The notes beneath the pieces were generated by a model. The model had not been told where the DNA came from. It did not search any database and worked only from the letters and a program-made list of their open reading frames with translations. From Asticcacaulis benevestitus DSM 16100 = ATCC BAA-896 (GTDB taxonomy: Bacteria > Pseudomonadota > Alphaproteobacteria > Caulobacterales > Caulobacteraceae), in NCBI RefSeq assembly GCF_000376105.1, contig NZ_AQWM01000034.1:1-39955 (forward strand): a DNA stretch of 39,955 nt. The letters run 5' to 3'. Made by a program: the position numbers and the translations under genes. Every line of letters begins with the position of its first letter. Within the stretch, counting starts at the first letter, position 1. Shown piece after piece: positions 25,942 to 34,890 of the stretch.

Positions 25942-26012
25942 GGCTTATCGGCGGTGGTAAACCCGCCCCGTAACCCATGATTTGAGCCCCAGACAGAGTC
26001 GAAGACAGACAT

Positions 26013-26915
26013 ATGACCTACGCCGCCCCCGCCCTGATCGCCGCCGATTGGGGAACCACCAATTTCCGCCTGTTTCTCTTCGGGACCGATGGCGAGATCA
26101 TCGCCAAGCACACGGCCAATATCGGCCTGAAAAACCTTGGCGTCCTGACCTTCGAGCAGGCGCTGCTCTCGGTCATGAAGGGCGATTTCGACCGTCCTGA
26201 CCTGCCCATCCTGCTCTCGGGCATGGTCGGTTCGCGCACCGGCTGGGTTGAGGCGCCGTATCAGTCCTGCCCCTCCAGCCTGGCCGATATCGCCGCCCAT
26301 CTGGTCACCGCCCCGTCCGACAGGCTGAAGGTCAGGATCGTGCCGGGCCTGTGCGCCTCGGCCGATCACGAAGGCCTGCTCAACGTCATGCGCGGCGAAG
26401 AAACCCAGCTCTTCGGACTGGGAGACGGCGTCTTCGTCCTGCCCGGCACCCATTCCAAGTGGGCCAAGGTGGAAGGCAGCGTCATCGAAGGCTTCAGTTC
26501 CTACATGACCGGCGAAATGTTCCAGGTCCTGAAACGTAACTCCATCCTGGGCGACCTGATGGATAACGATAAGGACGACGAAGAGGCCTTCAAGCTGGGC
26601 GTTGATCGCGCCATGGCCGATAAGTCCTTCCTCTCGCTCGTCTTCTCAGTGCGTACAGAGGGCCTGTTCGGTCATATCGCCCCGGAAAGCCTGTCCTCCT
26701 ATCTTTCCGGTTTGCTAATCGGCTCGGAGATTCGCGCCGAAAGCATCCGCCACGGCATCCGCCCGGTTGGCATTGTCGGCGACGGCAGCCTGTCCAAACT
26801 CTACAAGCGCGCTCTGAACCACACCGGCTTCACCGACGTCACCATCCACGATGGCGATACGGCCGCCGCCGGTGGTCTGTGGGCCATCGCACAGCAAGGA
26901 AAACTGGTACTATGA
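26013..26915 (+). CDS. dgoK: 2-dehydro-3-deoxygalactonokinase
   Basis: Sugar acid kinase of 300 aa (DgoK family, PF05035), phosphorylating 2-dehydro-3-deoxygalactonate at C6 with ATP. The N-terminal phosphate-binding segment DWGTTNFRLFLF, the central VLPGTHSKWAKVEGSVI and GFSSYMTGEMFQVL, and the late GDGSLSKLYKRAL and DGDTAAAGGLWAIA match the family. Its stop overlaps the dgoA start as ATGA, showing tight coupling of kinase and aldolase, the last two steps of the pathway. Confidence 0.93.
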   Translation: MTYAAPALIAADWGTTNFRLFLFGTDGEIIAKHTANIGLKNLGVLTFEQALLSVMKGDFDRPDLPILLSGMVGSRTGWVEAPYQSCPSSLADIAAHLVTAPSDRLKVRIVPGLCASADHEGLLNVMRGEETQLFGLGDGVFVLPGTHSKWAKVEGSVIEGFSSYMTGEMFQVLKRNSILGDLMDNDKDDEEAFKLGVDRAMADKSFLSLVFSVRTEGLFGHIAPESLSSYLSGLLIGSEIRAESIRHGIRPVGIVGDGSLSKLYKRALNHTGFTDVTIHDGDTAAAGGLWAIAQQGKLVL

Positions 26916-27553
26916 CATTAAATGAACAGTGGCAGGACGCCCTGAGAACCCTGCCCCTGGTGGCGATCCTGCGCGGGCTGCGTCCTGATGAAGCGCTTGG
27001 CGTCGGCGAAATGCTGGTCGAGGCCGGCTTCAAGATCGTCGAAGTGCCGCTCAACTCGCCTGAACCGTTCGATTCGATTAAGCTGCTGGCGCAGGCCCTG
27101 GGCAAGCGCGCAATCGTCGGGGGCGGTACTGTGCTGAACGTTGCCTCCGTCGAGACGCTGCACGCGGTTGGTGGCCAAATCTGCATCTCGCCCAATGCCA
27201 ATCCGGACGTCATCCGCCGCACAAAACAGCTCGGCATGATCTCCTTCCCGGCCTTCTTCACCCCGACCGAGGCCTTTTCGGCTATCGACGCCGGCGCCGA
27301 CGCCATCAAGCTGTTCCCTGCCGAACTGGCCGGCACCACCGGTCTGAAAGCGATGAAGGCCGTTCTACCAAAGGATCTGCCAGTTTTCCCGGTCGGCGGT
27401 GTCACGCCTGACAATATGAAGGATTTCATCGATGCCGGCGCTGCCGGTTTCGGCATCGGCTCGGCTGTCTTCAAGCCAGGCGACACGCCGGAGATCGTCT
27501 ACAACAAGGCCAAGGCCTTTGTCGACGGCTGGAACGCGTTGCACAAGGCCTAG
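26912..27553 (+). CDS. dgoA: 2-dehydro-3-deoxy-6-phosphogalactonate aldolase
   Basis: Class I aldolase of 213 aa (KDPG/KDPGal family) cleaving the phosphorylated keto acid into pyruvate and glyceraldehyde 3-phosphate. Visible are VAILRGLRPDEA near residue 16, the catalytic Glu in FKIVEVPLNSPEPF near 42, GGGTVLN near 71 and the Schiff-base Lys in GADAIKLFPAEL near 128. The NSPEPF variant after the Glu supports the galactonate rather than the gluconate enzyme. I chose the ATG at 26912, which overlaps the dgoK stop; an upstream frame is only kinase sequence. Confidence 0.93.
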   Translation: MTLNEQWQDALRTLPLVAILRGLRPDEALGVGEMLVEAGFKIVEVPLNSPEPFDSIKLLAQALGKRAIVGGGTVLNVASVETLHAVGGQICISPNANPDVIRRTKQLGMISFPAFFTPTEAFSAIDAGADAIKLFPAELAGTTGLKAMKAVLPKDLPVFPVGGVTPDNMKDFIDAGAAGFGIGSAVFKPGDTPEIVYNKAKAFVDGWNALHKA

Positions 27554-27606
27554 TTGATCATCGCTGCGCAATAGGCTGAATAGGCTGCGCAGTCCGGATA
27601 TAACGA

Positions 27607-28032
27607 TCAGGCTGCGGCTTGTTCGGCGAAGTCGAGTCGCGCCTGTTTTATCTGCGCATGATGTGCGGCGGCCCACGCCATCAGTCCCATCAGAGGCGGC
27701 ATCATCGATTCGCCCATCGGCGTCAGGCGGTACTCGACGCTTGGCGGCACGGTCGGGAAAACGTGCCGGCTGACCAGCCCATCGGCCTGCAAATCACGCA
27801 GGGTCTGGGTCAGCATACGCTGCGAAATATCGGGCACGGCGCGCTTCAGTTCGCCGAAACGATGCGGCTTTGAGCCGAGCGCCACCATCAACAGGCTCGA
27901 CCACTTGTCGCCGATATGATCCATGACATCGCGCACAGGGCATTTGCTGCTGTCCACCTTGCCGCCGACGCTTTGCATGACGCCCTGCATCGCCGCCAAC
28001 AGGTCTGGCGTAATATGGGTTGGTTCCTTCAA
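27607..28032 (-). CDS. HxlR/YodB family winged-helix regulator
   Basis: MarR/DUF24-type DNA-binding protein of 141 aa. The HxlR core is visible: [19 protein letters not shown] from residue 31, [31 protein letters not shown] (recognition helix) and [10 protein letters not shown] (wing). The Cys at about residue 31 is the conserved sensing Cys of YodB/QorR-type members that respond to quinones and electrophiles. The start appears to be TTG at 28032 behind GGGAG. It is divergent from a QorB-like reductase, 100 bp apart, a standard arrangement in which the regulator represses the reductase. The spacer contains a TACGTA/ACACGT stretch that could be its operator. Confidence 0.9.
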   Translation of the reverse strand: MKEPTHITPDLLAAMQGVMQSVGGKVDSSKCPVRDVMDHIGDKWSSLLMVALGSKPHRFGELKRAVPDISQRMLTQTLRDLQADGLVSRHVFPTVPPSVEYRLTPMGESMMPPLMGLMAWAAAHHAQIKQARLDFAEQAAA

Positions 28033-28132
28033 GGTAACTATCTCCCGAAAAACTGCCGTCTTTACAAGTGATCCATACGTACTATTTTACACGTGGTCTC
28101 AATTCGTAACTAGATATCACAAAGGAACCACC

Positions 28133-28993
28133 ATGTCCAACCTTCTCGTCACCGGCGCCAATGGCAAGCTTGGCCGTCATGTCGTCTCGCTTCTGCTTGA
28201 GGCCGGCAAAGACCACATCATCGCCGCGTCGCGCGACACCGCCAAACTGGCCGATCTCGCCGCCAAGGGGTCTGAAACCCGCCGCGTCGATTTCGATGAC
28301 GCGGGCTCGTTGGCCGAAGCCTTCAAGGGGGTCGACCGCGTGCTGATCATCTCGACCGACGCGCACGGTTTAGGACAGCGCCTCACCCAGCACAAGGCCG
28401 CCGTCCAGGCCGCCGCTGAGGCCGGTACCGAGATCGTCTATACCTCCATGACGAAGCCGGAGACCTCGGCGGTTATCTTCGCACCCGATCATGCCGGCAC
28501 TGAGCAGGCTATCCTGGACAGCGGCGCGCCTTACACGATCCTGCGCAACGCCTGGTATCAGGAAAACCTGTTCATGAACCTGCCGGCCGCCTTCGCTTCC
28601 GGCACGCTCTACACCTCCGCCGGCGATGGCAAGCTGTCGCACGTCTCCCGTGCCGATGCCGCCCGTGCGGCCGCCGCCGCGCTCAGCAAGCCCGCCGCCA
28701 ATCAAACCCTGACCATCACGGGACCTGAATTGCTGACCACTCAGCAGATCGCTGATCTTGCTTCTGAGATCGTCGGCAAGCCGCTGGCCGTGGTCAATCT
28801 GAGCGACGAACAACTGGCCGGTGGCATGAAGGCGGCGGGCGTGCCCGAAGCCATCGTTCCCATGCTGGTTTCCTTCGACACCAACACCCGCGAAGGTGGT
28901 TTCGATATCCTGACCCATGACGTCGAGGCCCTGACCGGCCGCAAACCGGAAGCCCTGCGCGTCTTCCTAGAGGCCAATAAAGCGGCGTTCTGA
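28133..28993 (+). CDS. NAD(P)-binding SDR protein, QorB/NmrA-like quinone oxidoreductase
   Basis: Atypical short-chain reductase of 286 aa. The dinucleotide-binding motif GANGKLG is at residues 8-14, followed by ASRDT and RVDFDDAGSLAEAF, as in QorB (YtfG), an NADPH quinone reductase. The middle has VYTSMTKPETS and TILRNAWYQENL, also QorB-like. I chose the ATG at 28133 after AAAGGA; a longer frame from 27923 lies over the regulator gene. It is divergent from the HxlR-type regulator, so induction by quinone or electrophile stress is likely. Confidence 0.9.
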   Translation: MSNLLVTGANGKLGRHVVSLLLEAGKDHIIAASRDTAKLADLAAKGSETRRVDFDDAGSLAEAFKGVDRVLIISTDAHGLGQRLTQHKAAVQAAAEAGTEIVYTSMTKPETSAVIFAPDHAGTEQAILDSGAPYTILRNAWYQENLFMNLPAAFASGTLYTSAGDGKLSHVSRADAARAAAAALSKPAANQTLTITGPELLTTQQIADLASEIVGKPLAVVNLSDEQLAGGMKAAGVPEAIVPMLVSFDTNTREGGFDILTHDVEALTGRKPEALRVFLEANKAAF

Positions 28994-29010
28994 TACTTGC
29001 CCGATCGCGC

Positions 29011-29547
29011 ATGTCCGGTTATCACACGGACATGCGCATCCTGCCCGTAGAACCCCACCGCATCCCTGCCCTGTCGGCGCTCGCCATGGAAACCTTCAGC
29101 GAAACCTTCGGCCATCTCTATCCGCCGGAGGATCTGCACGCCTTCCTGCAAAAATCCTACGCGCCGGAGCAGGTGGCAAACGAAGTGGCGGACACCACCC
29201 AGTTCTGGCGCATCGTCTATGATGGCGATACGGCCGTCGCTTATCTGCATTGCGGCCCCGTCGGCCTGCCGCACCCGGATGCCGACCCGACGCAGGCGGG
29301 CGAAGTAAAACGCCTCTATGTTCATTCCACCCAGCAGGGCAAAGGTCTCGGCAAAACACTGCTGAAGCTGGCCATGGACTGGCTGACCGAAACCTATGGC
29401 GTTGCCCCCCAGTGGATCGGCGTCTGGAGCGAGAACCTCAAGGCCCAGGCGCTTTATAACAGCCATGGTTTCGAACGCGTTGGTGCGTATCAGTTCCCCG
29501 TCGGCCGTGTGCTGGACGATGAATTTATCCTGCGGCGTAGACCTTAG
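29011..29547 (+). CDS. GNAT family N-acetyltransferase
   Basis: Acetyltransferase of 178 aa with one GNAT domain. The acetyl-CoA pyrophosphate loop is in STQQGKGLGKTLLKLAMDW near residue 110 (the Q-x-x-G-x-G form). The later ENLKAQALYNSHGFERVG is the usual GNAT motif B. The acceptor substrate is unknown. The start is uncertain: ATG at 29011 or at 29032, neither with a clear ribosome-binding site. It follows the QorB-like gene by 17 bp and may be co-transcribed. Its 3' end overlaps the convergent NUDIX gene by 23 bp. Confidence 0.88.
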   Translation: MSGYHTDMRILPVEPHRIPALSALAMETFSETFGHLYPPEDLHAFLQKSYAPEQVANEVADTTQFWRIVYDGDTAVAYLHCGPVGLPHPDADPTQAGEVKRLYVHSTQQGKGLGKTLLKLAMDWLTETYGVAPQWIGVWSENLKAQALYNSHGFERVGAYQFPVGRVLDDEFILRRRP

Positions 29548-29992
29548 ACCACCCGCGCAGCCATGCCACCAGCGCCCACGCATAGCCCTCGTTCTTGAGA
29601 TGCGTGATCACCTCTAACGGGCTGAGCCAGACCAATTCGTGATCGGCCTCACACTTGGCTTCAGGCTTTTCACCCAACAGCGTGATCTCGAAGAAATGGG
29701 CGTGGTTGTTGTAAGGCGTACCATCCTCGTGGATGAAGTAGTGCTTCAGATCCGTGATCGGCTGTCCGACCTCGACCAGGAGGCCGGTTTCTTCGCCGAA
29801 TTCGCGCACCACCGCCTGCTGCGGCGTCTCGCCCAGATCAACCGCGCCGCCGGGAAAATCATACTCATACGGCCCGTAACCGATGCGCACGCAGGCGAGT
29901 TTGCCATCGCGCGCCAATAAGCCATAGGCGCCGGTGCGTGCGCCATAGGTCAGGGCCGGATCAGGCGTGCCGAACTGCTTAATCGTTACCAT
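29525..29992 (-). CDS. NUDIX hydrolase
   Basis: Nucleoside-diphosphate-X hydrolase of 155 aa. The complete Nudix box is visible, starting at GGAVDLGETPQQA and ending in REFGEETGL, near residues 52-76. The substrate is not predictable; the preceding YEYDFPGG is common in housecleaning members. I chose the ATG at 29992, which overlaps the nuclease gene by 14 bp; an ATG 12 bp earlier is possible. Overlap with the upstream nuclease gene suggests they are co-transcribed, perhaps for nucleotide salvage. Confidence 0.9.
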   Translation of the reverse strand: MVTIKQFGTPDPALTYGARTGAYGLLARDGKLACVRIGYGPYEYDFPGGAVDLGETPQQAVVREFGEETGLLVEVGQPITDLKHYFIHEDGTPYNNHAHFFEITLLGEKPEAKCEADHELVWLSPLEVITHLKNEGYAWALVAWLRGWSKVYAAG

Positions 29993-30989
29993 AGAGTACA
30001 CCATAAGGATCGGCCACCTTATTGCCAACGAAGTCGTCATAGACGGCTGGCTTGTAGCCCACCGGCATGGTCTTGGAATCGCGCCAGGCATCGAGCAGGA
30101 CATCGCGCAGATTGGCCGCGCCCTCGCCCAGCCGCGCCGCCATAAAGGCCTTGCCGCGTGGATCGCCTTCCTTGAAGCCGCCGTCTTTTTCTAGCTGATA
30201 AAGCGGCACGACCTGCGCATAGCCCTGCTTCAGGCGCGCCTTGACGCAGACATCGACAGCCTCCGTGCACGGTGTATAGGCCGGCATGTTAGCGCGAATA
30301 TCGGCCGCGCTGATGTTCGCACGCACATAGTCGCCCTCCAGCGGTCCATGGATACGCTGGGCTGTGAACCCGTTCGGGTTCTCGCTCTCAGTCCAGCCAT
30401 TATAGTTGACGCTGAGATGCAGGGGTTGGGTGGCGTCACCGACATAGTGCGCCAGCACACCGATATCGCTCAGCGTCAGATGCTCACGACGCACGCGATC
30501 AGCATGATACCAGGCCCTTTTCACCTTGTCGGTCTCGCGCGTCTCCATCAGGCTGAGCACGCGCCAGTAGGCCATGTCCTTCACGACCTGCTGATAGGCG
30601 TCGATGGTGGCATAGGGCAGATAACCCGACTTGGCGGGGTCGATTCCCTTGGCGCGCAGGCTGGCTTCAAACTCCGACTTGGTTTTGGGCAAATCGTCGA
30701 GCGTCTGGCCGGCCAGAGTCAGGCCGTCCTTGTCGAGATCGATGAAGTGCGCCGGCGTGCGCTCGGCGTCATGCACATCGCCGGCACCGCGCCAGCGATC
30801 GGGCTCGCGGGCATATTCGCCGATATCGGCGATGGCGGCCGGATTGCGCAGGAAGGCGGGCACATAGGTTGGCAGCGCGCGCACGGCCTCTTCGGCCAGC
30901 ATGCGGTGTCCGGCGGCGCCCCAGGCCCAGGCGGCACCGGCTATGGCGGCGCCTGTCAGGAAGGTGGCAGCGAGTAGTTTGAAGCGCAT
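29979..30989 (-). CDS. S1/P1 family zinc nuclease, secreted
   Basis: Exported single-strand nuclease of 336 aa. A signal peptide ends at AWA near residue 22, so the mature protein begins WGAAGHRML. The amino-terminal Trp and the following His are the characteristic zinc ligands of this family. Further ligands appear in HFIDLD near residue 81 and HYVGDATQPLHLS near 185. Two Cys near the C-terminus (TPCTEAVDVC) may form a disulfide. It likely hydrolyses RNA and single-stranded DNA outside the cytoplasm to yield nucleotides. It overlaps the NUDIX gene at its 3' end. Confidence 0.92.
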   Translation of the reverse strand: MRFKLLAATFLTGAAIAGAAWAWGAAGHRMLAEEAVRALPTYVPAFLRNPAAIADIGEYAREPDRWRGAGDVHDAERTPAHFIDLDKDGLTLAGQTLDDLPKTKSEFEASLRAKGIDPAKSGYLPYATIDAYQQVVKDMAYWRVLSLMETRETDKVKRAWYHADRVRREHLTLSDIGVLAHYVGDATQPLHLSVNYNGWTESENPNGFTAQRIHGPLEGDYVRANISAADIRANMPAYTPCTEAVDVCVKARLKQGYAQVVPLYQLEKDGGFKEGDPRGKAFMAARLGEGAANLRDVLLDAWRDSKTMPVGYKPAVYDDFVGNKVADPYGVLYGND

Positions 30990-31041
30990 AGTGATAGCCC
31001 CATAAGATCCACCCCCGGATTTATGACAAACTTAGTCGTAC

Positions 31042-31371
31042 TCAGTCCGTTTCAGGTGCAAGCGTGACCTGCAAACCGTTCAGATCATCCCGCATCAGAA
31101 TCTGGCACGAGAGACGCGAATTGCGCTTCACATTGAAGGCTTCATCGAGTTTCTCGTCTTCCTCGTCCGACTTCGGAATCAGCTTACCGACCCAGTCACC
31201 ATCGACATAGACGTGACATGTGGCACATTCGAGACAGCCACCGCATTCCGCCTTGATCGACAGGCCGTTGTCGCGGATAATTTCCATGATCCGCCAGCCT
31301 TCGAGCGCCGGCAGAGTATGAACCACGCCGTCGCGGTCGGTACAGATGATGTGCAGCTCTTCGTCGCTCAT
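31042..31371 (-). CDS. [2Fe-2S] ferredoxin, adrenodoxin type
   Basis: Electron carrier of 109 aa. The cluster ligands are Cys in ECGGCLECATCHV (C-x5-C-x2-C) and a fourth Cys in RLSCQI about 36 residues later, the adrenodoxin/FdxB arrangement. The acidic segment SDEEDEKLDEA between them is the partner-binding region in this family. Typical partners are cytochromes P450 or Rieske oxygenases; none is encoded nearby, so the partner is unknown. A single gene. Confidence 0.92.
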   Translation of the reverse strand: MSDEELHIICTDRDGVVHTLPALEGWRIMEIIRDNGLSIKAECGGCLECATCHVYVDGDWVGKLIPKSDEEDEKLDEAFNVKRNSRLSCQILMRDDLNGLQVTLAPETD

Positions 31372-31449
31372 GATGCCGGTATCTTTGTTCTGGATGGCAG
31401 ATAGGTGGTGCGCGCCCGCGTTTAAAGGCGCGATCCCTCCCTGCCAAGC

Positions 31450-31471
31450 AAAAAAAGCCGCCTAGCGGCTC
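31450..31471 (-). terminator. Intrinsic terminator of the Hpt gene, overlapping its stop codon
   Basis: The minus-strand stem AGCCGC/GCGGCT has a three-base loop that is the TAG stop codon itself, followed by a run of seven T. The last codons of the gene therefore encode half of the stem. Confidence 0.85.
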
Positions 31472-31815
31472 AAAGAGCGCAGATGCAGGGCATGCAGATA
31501 GGCCGCAACGTCATGGAGGGCCGCGTTCATCGCCGATTGCACGTTCTCCAGCCGACGCTCGGCGCCATGCACATCCCCGCACTCCGCCGCCTCCGCCGCC
31601 GCTGCCAAGAGCCCGGCACCAATGCCGGCCGCCGCCCCCTTGATGGTATGAGCGGCATCGCGCCACCCCTCATGCGCGGTGGTTAGGAGTGGCGCCCACA
31701 GTTCGCACTGGTGTTGGAAGATGTGCAGCACCTCCTCTATCACCACCGCATCACTCAGGGTATAGGCTTCCAGATGACCGAAATCGACAACGCCGGTAAG
31801 ATCGCGCAGGGCCAT
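31462..31815 (-). CDS. Hpt-domain phosphotransfer protein
   Basis: Small four-helix phosphotransfer protein of 117 aa. The phosphorylated His lies in DAAHTIKGAAAGIGA near residue 56, the canonical HxxKG Hpt motif. Later helices contain the Ala/Glu-rich packing surface. It would relay phosphate between hybrid kinases and response regulators; no kinase or regulator gene is adjacent, so it is an orphan Hpt protein. A GGAGA site precedes the ATG. The stop codon sits in the loop of its terminator. Confidence 0.88.
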   Translation of the reverse strand: MALRDLTGVVDFGHLEAYTLSDAVVIEEVLHIFQHQCELWAPLLTTAHEGWRDAAHTIKGAAAGIGAGLLAAAAEAAECGDVHGAERRLENVQSAMNAALHDVAAYLHALHLRSLSR

Positions 31816-31934
31816 GAAGGTCTCCGTCCGTGCCGTGAATCAGAAGAACACTATTATACGGGTATGGGACAGCGGCAAGACCTCCCAACCTCTTGTTTTT
31901 CGGGCCTTTTGAAAAAACTTGGATAAATCTGTTT

Positions 31935-31965
31935 TTGCACTTGCCATGGGAAAATAATTGGCTAT
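31935..31965 (+). promoter_or_regulatory. Putative promoter of tRNA-Lys
   Basis: TTGCAC at 31935-31940 could be the -35 element and GGCTAT at 31960-31965 the -10, with a longer-than-ideal 19-bp spacer. A GC-rich discriminator follows, as common for stable RNA genes. A perfect palindrome GCTCCTTAAGGAGC lies between this and the tRNA. Confidence 0.4.
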
Positions 31966-32041
31966 GTTCCGCGCCTCACCGACGGGGTCACCAAGCCCGC
32001 CGGTCGCTCCTTAAGGAGCACTGCTTAAAGAGAAGTGGTTC

Positions 32042-32117
<76 letters not shown>

Positions 32118-32170
32118 CTTCTCCTTCCGCCGAGGTCCGGCGATGTTGAAAAAATCCTCTAAAATACGGC

Positions 32171-32251
32171 ACTTTAGCGCTCATGACGTTCGTGAGTGTA
32201 CGGCCTTAACCGGCCTAAAAGAAGCACGAGCAAAGCGAGATAACGCTAAGT
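32171..32251. repeat. Imperfect dyad between tRNA-Lys and the P-type ATPase gene
   Basis: ACTTTAGCG (32171-32179) faces CGCTAAGT (32244-32251), and the centre holds GGCC-TTAACC-GGCC (32202-32215). The arms are only partly complementary. It overlaps the last 6 bp of the ATPase gene and could be its terminator region, although the minus-strand T-run lies well after the hairpin. Nothing else is seen in this 128-bp gap. Confidence 0.35.
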
Positions 32252-34795
32252 CGGTGCGTCGTCGCCCGGAGTGCGGTGGCGATACCACGCTCCCGTCAGC
32301 CCTTTCAGGCCCTCCAGCGCCACAAGCATGACCGGTCCTGAAAGAAGAGCCAGACCGATCATCGGCAAGGACGGCGCTTCGAAGCTGAAGAGATGGCGTG
32401 CGAACTGCAGGCTCAAGGCGACGGTCAGGATCACGACCACAGCAACGAAGACAATGACCAACGTACGGTTTGGCCGGCTTATCGCCGCCAGGATGGAGAC
32501 CGCACGTGAACGATTGACCAGCACCAGGCTCAGAATGACCGCGACCAGCGCCACAAATGTCAAGGCCCGAACGGCGTCAACCGGCAATCCGGCCCACAAG
32601 CCAAATGTCAGTACGAACACGACCGCCCCCAGAGCGAGAAGTCCTTGGATCACACCCCGGCTGATAAAGGCAAAGGAAAACATAGGCCTCTCCGGATCGC
32701 GCGGCGGGCGACGCATTACATCGTCCTCCTCGGTTTCCGCCTCGAAGACGAGCGTGCACACCGGATCAATGATCATTTCGAGAAAGGCGATATGCACCGG
32801 CCCCAGCAGGATCGGCAGGCCGAAGACAAGGGGCAGTAACGCCAGACCTGCAATCGGTACATGAACCGCCAGAATGAAGGTCACCGCCTTGTGCAGATTG
32901 TCATAGATGCGCCGCCCCAGCCGAATGGCCTTAACGATCGAGCCAAAATCATCGTCAAGCAAAACGATCGCCGCCGCTTCCCGCGCCACATCCGTACCGC
33001 GCTGCCCCATGGCAATGCCGATATGCGCCGCCTTGAGTGTGGGGGCGTCATTGACGCCATCCCCCGTCATCGCTACCACCTCGCCATGTCCTTTCAAAGC
33101 TTCGACGATGCGCAGTTTCTGTTGCGGCATGATGCGGGCGAAAACGGTCGTCGTCTCGATTCGGCGGCCTAGGTCGGCGTCCCCCATCGCCGCCAGTTCG
33201 TCGCCCGTCATGACCTCCGCCGCGTCAATGCCGGCTTGAGTCGCGATGGCGCGCGCCGTCACCGGATAGTCGCCCGTAATCATGACCACACGGATACCGG
33301 CCGTCCGGCACTCCGCCACGGCCGCCGGCACGGAGGGTCTTAAGGTATCGGCCAGCCCTACCAGACCAAGATATTCAAAGGCGAAGCCGTGCTGGTCCTT
33401 CAGTTGCAATGGCCGAACAGCCGATGCCCTCGCCACACCCAGAACGCGCAACCCTTCCGCCGCCATGACGTCGGCGTCACGCAAAAGCCGCGCGTAGCTG
33501 TCCTTGTCCAGGCGGCAAAGTCCGGCAATCGCTTCCGGAGCGCCCTTGCCGGCCACCACCAGATCTTCGCCCTCCCCTGCCTGCCAGACATTGGTCATCG
33601 CCAAAAGATCCGGATGCAGGCCAAAGGTCTGAACCAGTTGCAAGTCGCTAGCTGCGCCACCCGAACGAAAAGCGTGGAGCGCCTTTTCCATAGGATCGAA
33701 TGGCTCGCGTGCGCTGGCCAGGACACCGAAACGCGCGAGATCCTGAAAGGCGGGCGGTAGAGCCTCGTCGGAGGCTTTGAAAATTACACCGTCAGCCCCT
33801 CGCAGCTCGGCCACCCGCATGACGTTCTCGGTCAGGGTGCCGGTCTTATCCGTGCAGAGAACCGTGGCCGCGCCCAGGGTCTCGATGGCCGCCGCCCGTC
33901 GGGTCAGCACCCGGGCGCGGGAAATCCGCCACGCGCCCATCGCCATGAAGATGGTGACTACGACGGGAAATTCCTCGGGCAGCATCGACATCCCTACGGC
34001 AATGCCCGCGAGCAGCGCCTCCAGCCAACTGCCACGAAACAAGCCGTAAAGGATCATGACCGCCAGACTGATAAGTCCGCCGCCGATGGCAAAGACGCGC
34101 ACGAGCCGTCCCATTTCCCGCTTCAGCCTTGGTGGCTCCGTCGCGAGTTCACTCAGGCTCTGGCCGATACGGCCGATCTGACTGCGCGGCCCGGTGGCGA
34201 TCACCTCGGCCACGCCTGCGCCACGCACCACCATTGAACCGGAATAGACATAGGGCAGATCATCACCGCCAGGCGGCGCAAAAGCGCCCCCTGCGGCCGC
34301 CGCTATCTTCCTCACCGGCACAGCTTCACCGGTGAGCAGGGATTCGTCGGTTTGCAGGCTCTGGCACTCGACCACGCGGCCATCGGCCGGCACACGGTCG
34401 CCTTCACTGAGCACCAGCAGATCGCCGGCCACCACGTCCCTGCCGGCGATCCTTAATCGCTCGCCATCACGGATCACCAAAGCTCGCGGGCTCGTCAGGT
34501 CGCGCAGCGCCTCAAGCACACGCTCCGTGCGCGCCTCCTGCACCACGGTGATGGCAACCGAAAAAAGAGCCAGCACCATCAGAATGATCGCTTCGCTCAG
34601 GTCACCGAGGCAGAGATAGATCACGCCGCCTGCGATCAGCAAGGCCAGCATCGGCTCGCGGATGACCTCAAGGGCGATCCGCAACGGGGTCCGCCGGTCC
34701 TGGCGCGGCAATTCATTGGCACCGTCCCGTAGCAGTCGCGCCTTTGCTTCGGCCGCACTCAGACCGGAGCCTGTCTCGTCTGTCGGCCTGAGCAT
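32246..34795 (-). CDS. Cation-transporting P-type ATPase (P2-like)
   Basis: Membrane pump of 849 aa. The cation-ATPase N-terminal region GLSAAEAKARLLRDGANELP leads into the first membrane pair. The actuator TGE motif is near residue 155 and the M4 ion-site motif PEEFP near 273 (PEGLP in many Ca pumps). The phosphorylated Asp is in CTDKTGTLTEN near 316. Hinge GDGVNDAP is present, and the M6 region reads FLEMIIDPVCTLVFE. The changed M4 and M6 motifs make plain Ca2+ specificity doubtful; the ion is unknown. A strong AGGAGG site precedes the ATG. It is divergent from adhP across a region with two FNR/FixK boxes. This grouping with Usp and Acg proteins recalls mycobacterial CtpF. Confidence 0.9.
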   Translation of the reverse strand: MLRPTDETGSGLSAAEAKARLLRDGANELPRQDRRTPLRIALEVIREPMLALLIAGGVIYLCLGDLSEAIILMVLALFSVAITVVQEARTERVLEALRDLTSPRALVIRDGERLRIAGRDVVAGDLLVLSEGDRVPADGRVVECQSLQTDESLLTGEAVPVRKIAAAAGGAFAPPGGDDLPYVYSGSMVVRGAGVAEVIATGPRSQIGRIGQSLSELATEPPRLKREMGRLVRVFAIGGGLISLAVMILYGLFRGSWLEALLAGIAVGMSMLPEEFPVVVTIFMAMGAWRISRARVLTRRAAAIETLGAATVLCTDKTGTLTENVMRVAELRGADGVIFKASDEALPPAFQDLARFGVLASAREPFDPMEKALHAFRSGGAASDLQLVQTFGLHPDLLAMTNVWQAGEGEDLVVAGKGAPEAIAGLCRLDKDSYARLLRDADVMAAEGLRVLGVARASAVRPLQLKDQHGFAFEYLGLVGLADTLRPSVPAAVAECRTAGIRVVMITGDYPVTARAIATQAGIDAAEVMTGDELAAMGDADLGRRIETTTVFARIMPQQKLRIVEALKGHGEVVAMTGDGVNDAPTLKAAHIGIAMGQRGTDVAREAAAIVLLDDDFGSIVKAIRLGRRIYDNLHKAVTFILAVHVPIAGLALLPLVFGLPILLGPVHIAFLEMIIDPVCTLVFEAETEEDDVMRRPPRDPERPMFSFAFISRGVIQGLLALGAVVFVLTFGLWAGLPVDAVRALTFVALVAVILSLVLVNRSRAVSILAAISRPNRTLVIVFVAVVVILTVALSLQFARHLFSFEAPSLPMIGLALLSGPVMLVALEGLKGLTGAWYRHRTPGDDAPT

Positions 34796-34865
34796 GGTGC
34801 CTCCTGATAAATACCGGCGCGGCAGCGCTCCTTTTGTTCTATGGTATTTTTACACAGGGAGCGCC

Positions 34866-34879
34866 TTGATCTGGATCAA
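34866..34879 (-). promoter_or_regulatory. FNR/FixK box 1, TTGATCTGGATCAA
   Basis: A perfect match to TTGAT-N4-ATCAA. Its centre (34872.5) is about 42 bp upstream of a start site near 34830, predicted from a minus-strand -10-like CATAGA (34839-34844). That is the classical activating position for the P-type ATPase promoter. The ATG lies about 35 bp further on. Confidence 0.75.
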
Positions 34880-34890
34880 ACGCGGGGGAT

